A stretch of 22,248 nt of DNA, from positions 1 through 22,248 of the forward strand of contig DATKMG010000460.1 of assembly GCA_035541995.1 (NCBI GenBank), read 5' to 3'. The translations under genes and the position numbers were made by a program. Below, piece after piece: positions 20,712-22,248 of the stretch. Numbering within the stretch: the first letter of the stretch is position 1; every line of letters begins with the position of its first letter. This DNA is from DATKMG01 sp035541995. GTDB lineage: Bacteria; Acidobacteriota; Terriglobia; Versatilivoradales; Versatilivoraceae. The notes below the pieces were generated by a model, which saw only the letters and a list, made by a program, of their open reading frames with translations, ran no database searches and was not told the origin of the DNA.

Positions 20712-22248
20712 TCAACGGGTTTGGTTTCTGTTCGGTATGGAAAAGAAGAAGGTTGTACCTTTCCCCTTTTCCGATTCCAGCCACACCCTTCCCCCATAGG
20801 ATTCCAGTACCCTCTTCACTATAGCCAGTCCGACGCCAGCCCCCTCCACGTTCTTCAGATCTTGTAGCCGATGGAAAAGATCAAAAATAATCTCGTGATC
20901 CGCCTGATCAATTCCGATTCCGTTATCCATGACAGAGAAACAGGTCTCATCCTCCGACTTTTTCGACCCGATCACGACGCGCGCTGCTGGTTGGTAGGAA
21001 GAAAACTTGATGGCATTCTCGATCAAGTTCTTGAAAACCTGCTTGAGACCGTCTCGGTTAAACCACACATGCTCCGCTTCATTTCGGTTTACGATCTCGA
21101 CGTCATGTTCGTTCCCTCTCGCCTGAAGGTTGGACAAAACTTCCTTCAGTATTTCCGGGACATCAATTCTTTCAAGAGGGCCGGGCCCTCGAGCAACTCG
21201 AGAAAATTCCAAGACGTTACCGATGACCTGGTCCATCTGGCTGATGTTGGCGTGGATCCGGCTCAAGTAATGTTTAGCATTTTCCGAGAGGTTCTGGCCG
21301 CATTCTTCCTCAAGCAGTCGGGTCATCCCATTCAAGGCTAAAATAGGACCTCTGAGATCCTGAGACACAATAGTGAGCAAAGCTTCCAGCTCCTTGTTCC
21401 TTTGCGATATCAACTCTGACTGTTCTTGAGTCTCGGCAAGCAAACGGGCGCTTTCCACAGCCGTCGCAACGTGGCTGGCGATTCCCTCTATCATTGTCTG
21501 CTCCCGCGAAGAAAAGCGGTGACGCTCTCCTATCTGATCGAGTGTGATCGCTCCAACCAAACTGTTCTTGGAGACTAGTGGAACCACCATAAGAGACTTG
21601 ACCTGGTACTTACAGACAAAGGAAGGGCTAAAACTGGCAAGACTTTCGGGTTTTGACAAGACCAGGCTTCTCTTTTCGTCCACTAATTTATTGATGAGTG
21701 GGCTTTCACCGTATTTGGGCCGAAAATGCATGAACTTCGGCAGCTGGGAATCCAAATTGCTAGAGGCCCAGGCAGGCTGGAACTGGTTCCTGGCGGAATC
21801 CCACAGGAAAATACAACAACGATTAACACCCGTCATTCGCAGGCAAGCTTCTCCCCCATTCCGCAGCACCATATTAAGGTCGTTAGAAGTACTTAGGCTT
21901 TGCGAAGTCTCCAACATTGTTGCGTAAACTTCGGCAAGCTCCGCTTTGCTGGAAAGTACCCAGACCAATGAACCCAGGACAACCGAAAGGCCCAGACCGA
22001 ATACGAGAACAGCGATCCCCAGGTACCCTCCCTGACCTCGGTATTCCTTGGGCCAGAAATATAGCTTCCAGGTTCGGTTGCGGATTTCCAAGCTCTTCTC
22101 AGCCCAGACATGTGCTTTCGAAAAGTCCTCCCTGGGCGTTTCCTCAGAGGAAAAGACCAGTTTTCCGCCGTCAAGAATCCGACAGTTATATCTGTCTCGA
22201 AGAGCGGAGTCGAATATCAAGTCAAAGATTGTGTCTGTGTTAAAGAAA
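20712..22248 (-). CDS. Sensor histidine kinase-like protein with GAF domain, phospho-acceptor His replaced by Gln (5' truncated)
   Basis: The frame is open to the window edge, so the N-terminus is missing; numbering here is from TTG 22220. The visible start looks like the end of a periplasmic CHASE-type sensor (CRILDGGKLVFSS ... WKLYFWPKEY). It is followed by one TM helix (65-90, GIAVLVFGLGLSVVLGSLVW), a GAF domain (about 105-262, CCIFLWDSARNQF, LVGAITLDQIG) and a HisKA-like helical pair (275-342). The H-box reads VSQDLRGPI, so Gln287 (codon CAG, 21360-21362) stands where the phosphorylated His should be. The ATPase domain is complete: N box NLIENAIKFSS (Asn402), G1 DNGIGID, G2 GAGVGLAIVKRV. 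It may act as a regulatory pseudokinase, or the change may be a sequence error. No response regulator is in the window. Confidence 0.9.
   Translation of the reverse strand, partial: FFNTDTIFDLIFDSALRDRYNCRILDGGKLVFSSEETPREDFSKAHVWAEKSLEIRNRTWKLYFWPKEYRGQGGYLGIAVLVFGLGLSVVLGSLVWVLSSKAELAEVYATMLETSQSLSTSNDLNMVLRNGGEACLRMTGVNRCCIFLWDSARNQFQPAWASSNLDSQLPKFMHFRPKYGESPLINKLVDEKRSLVLSKPESLASFSPSFVCKYQVKSLMVVPLVSKNSLVGAITLDQIGERHRFSSREQTMIEGIASHVATAVESARLLAETQEQSELISQRNKELEALLTIVSQDLRGPILALNGMTRLLEEECGQNLSENAKHYLSRIHANISQMDQVIGNVLEFSRVARGPGPLERIDVPEILKEVLSNLQARGNEHDVEIVNRNEAEHVWFNRDGLKQVFKNLIENAIKFSSYQPAARVVIGSKKSEDETCFSVMDNGIGIDQADHEIIFDLFHRLQDLKNVEGAGVGLAIVKRVLESYGGRVWLESEKGKGTTFFFSIPNRNQTR

Overview
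The window has moderate GC content and dense bacterial coding. It most resembles an acidobacterial genome (Acidobacteriota). This is an inference from three gene types often seen together in that phylum: a secretin fused to a C-terminal cohesin-like domain, two GspG-type pseudopilins in tandem, and a large winged-helix/TPR regulator. No rRNA or other phylogenetic marker is present to confirm it. Both ends cut through genes (a secretin on the left, a sensor kinase on the right).

Layout. 1-2355 (+): the end of a type II secretion/pilus-like locus (secretin-cohesin, then two paralogous pseudopilins separated by a long hairpin element). 2356-2628: intergenic, with copies of a short dispersed repeat. 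2629-3405 (-): thiG without other thiamine genes, divergent from a DUF255/YyaL-type protein (3496-5676, +). 5677-8160: gene-poor, with three structured palindromic elements of different sequence, a tRNA-Ala(CGC), a broken ORF with an in-frame amber stop, and one outer-membrane beta-barrel-like gene (-). 8161-9909 (+): winged-helix/FlgO-like/TPR regulator, followed by 540 bp of dispersed repeats and a possible gene remnant. 10451-16051 (+): zinc-ribbon protein, murJ, an uncharacterised membrane protein that overlaps murJ, and a secreted GH3 beta-glucosidase. 16102-22248 (-): a gene train transcribed right to left: sensor kinase, M24 Xaa-Pro-type peptidase, 67-residue two-TM protein, methionine gamma-lyase-like PLP enzyme, secreted CocE/X-Pro-type serine hydrolase.

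How the genes may work together. The right-hand train is the most suggestive unit. Peptidase, small membrane protein and PLP enzyme overlap by a few bases, so they are probably translationally coupled, and a secreted hydrolase of the X-Pro family follows. This points to peptide and sulfur-amino-acid breakdown. Two of its proteins carry changed key residues: the kinase has Gln where the phospho-accepting His should be, and the peptidase has Glu in place of the first metal-binding Asp. The murJ cluster links lipid II flipping with an unknown membrane protein and a glycoside hydrolase.

No CRISPR array, prophage, insertion sequence or classical defence island is visible. The main unexplained structure is the set of intergenic palindromes and short dispersed repeats.
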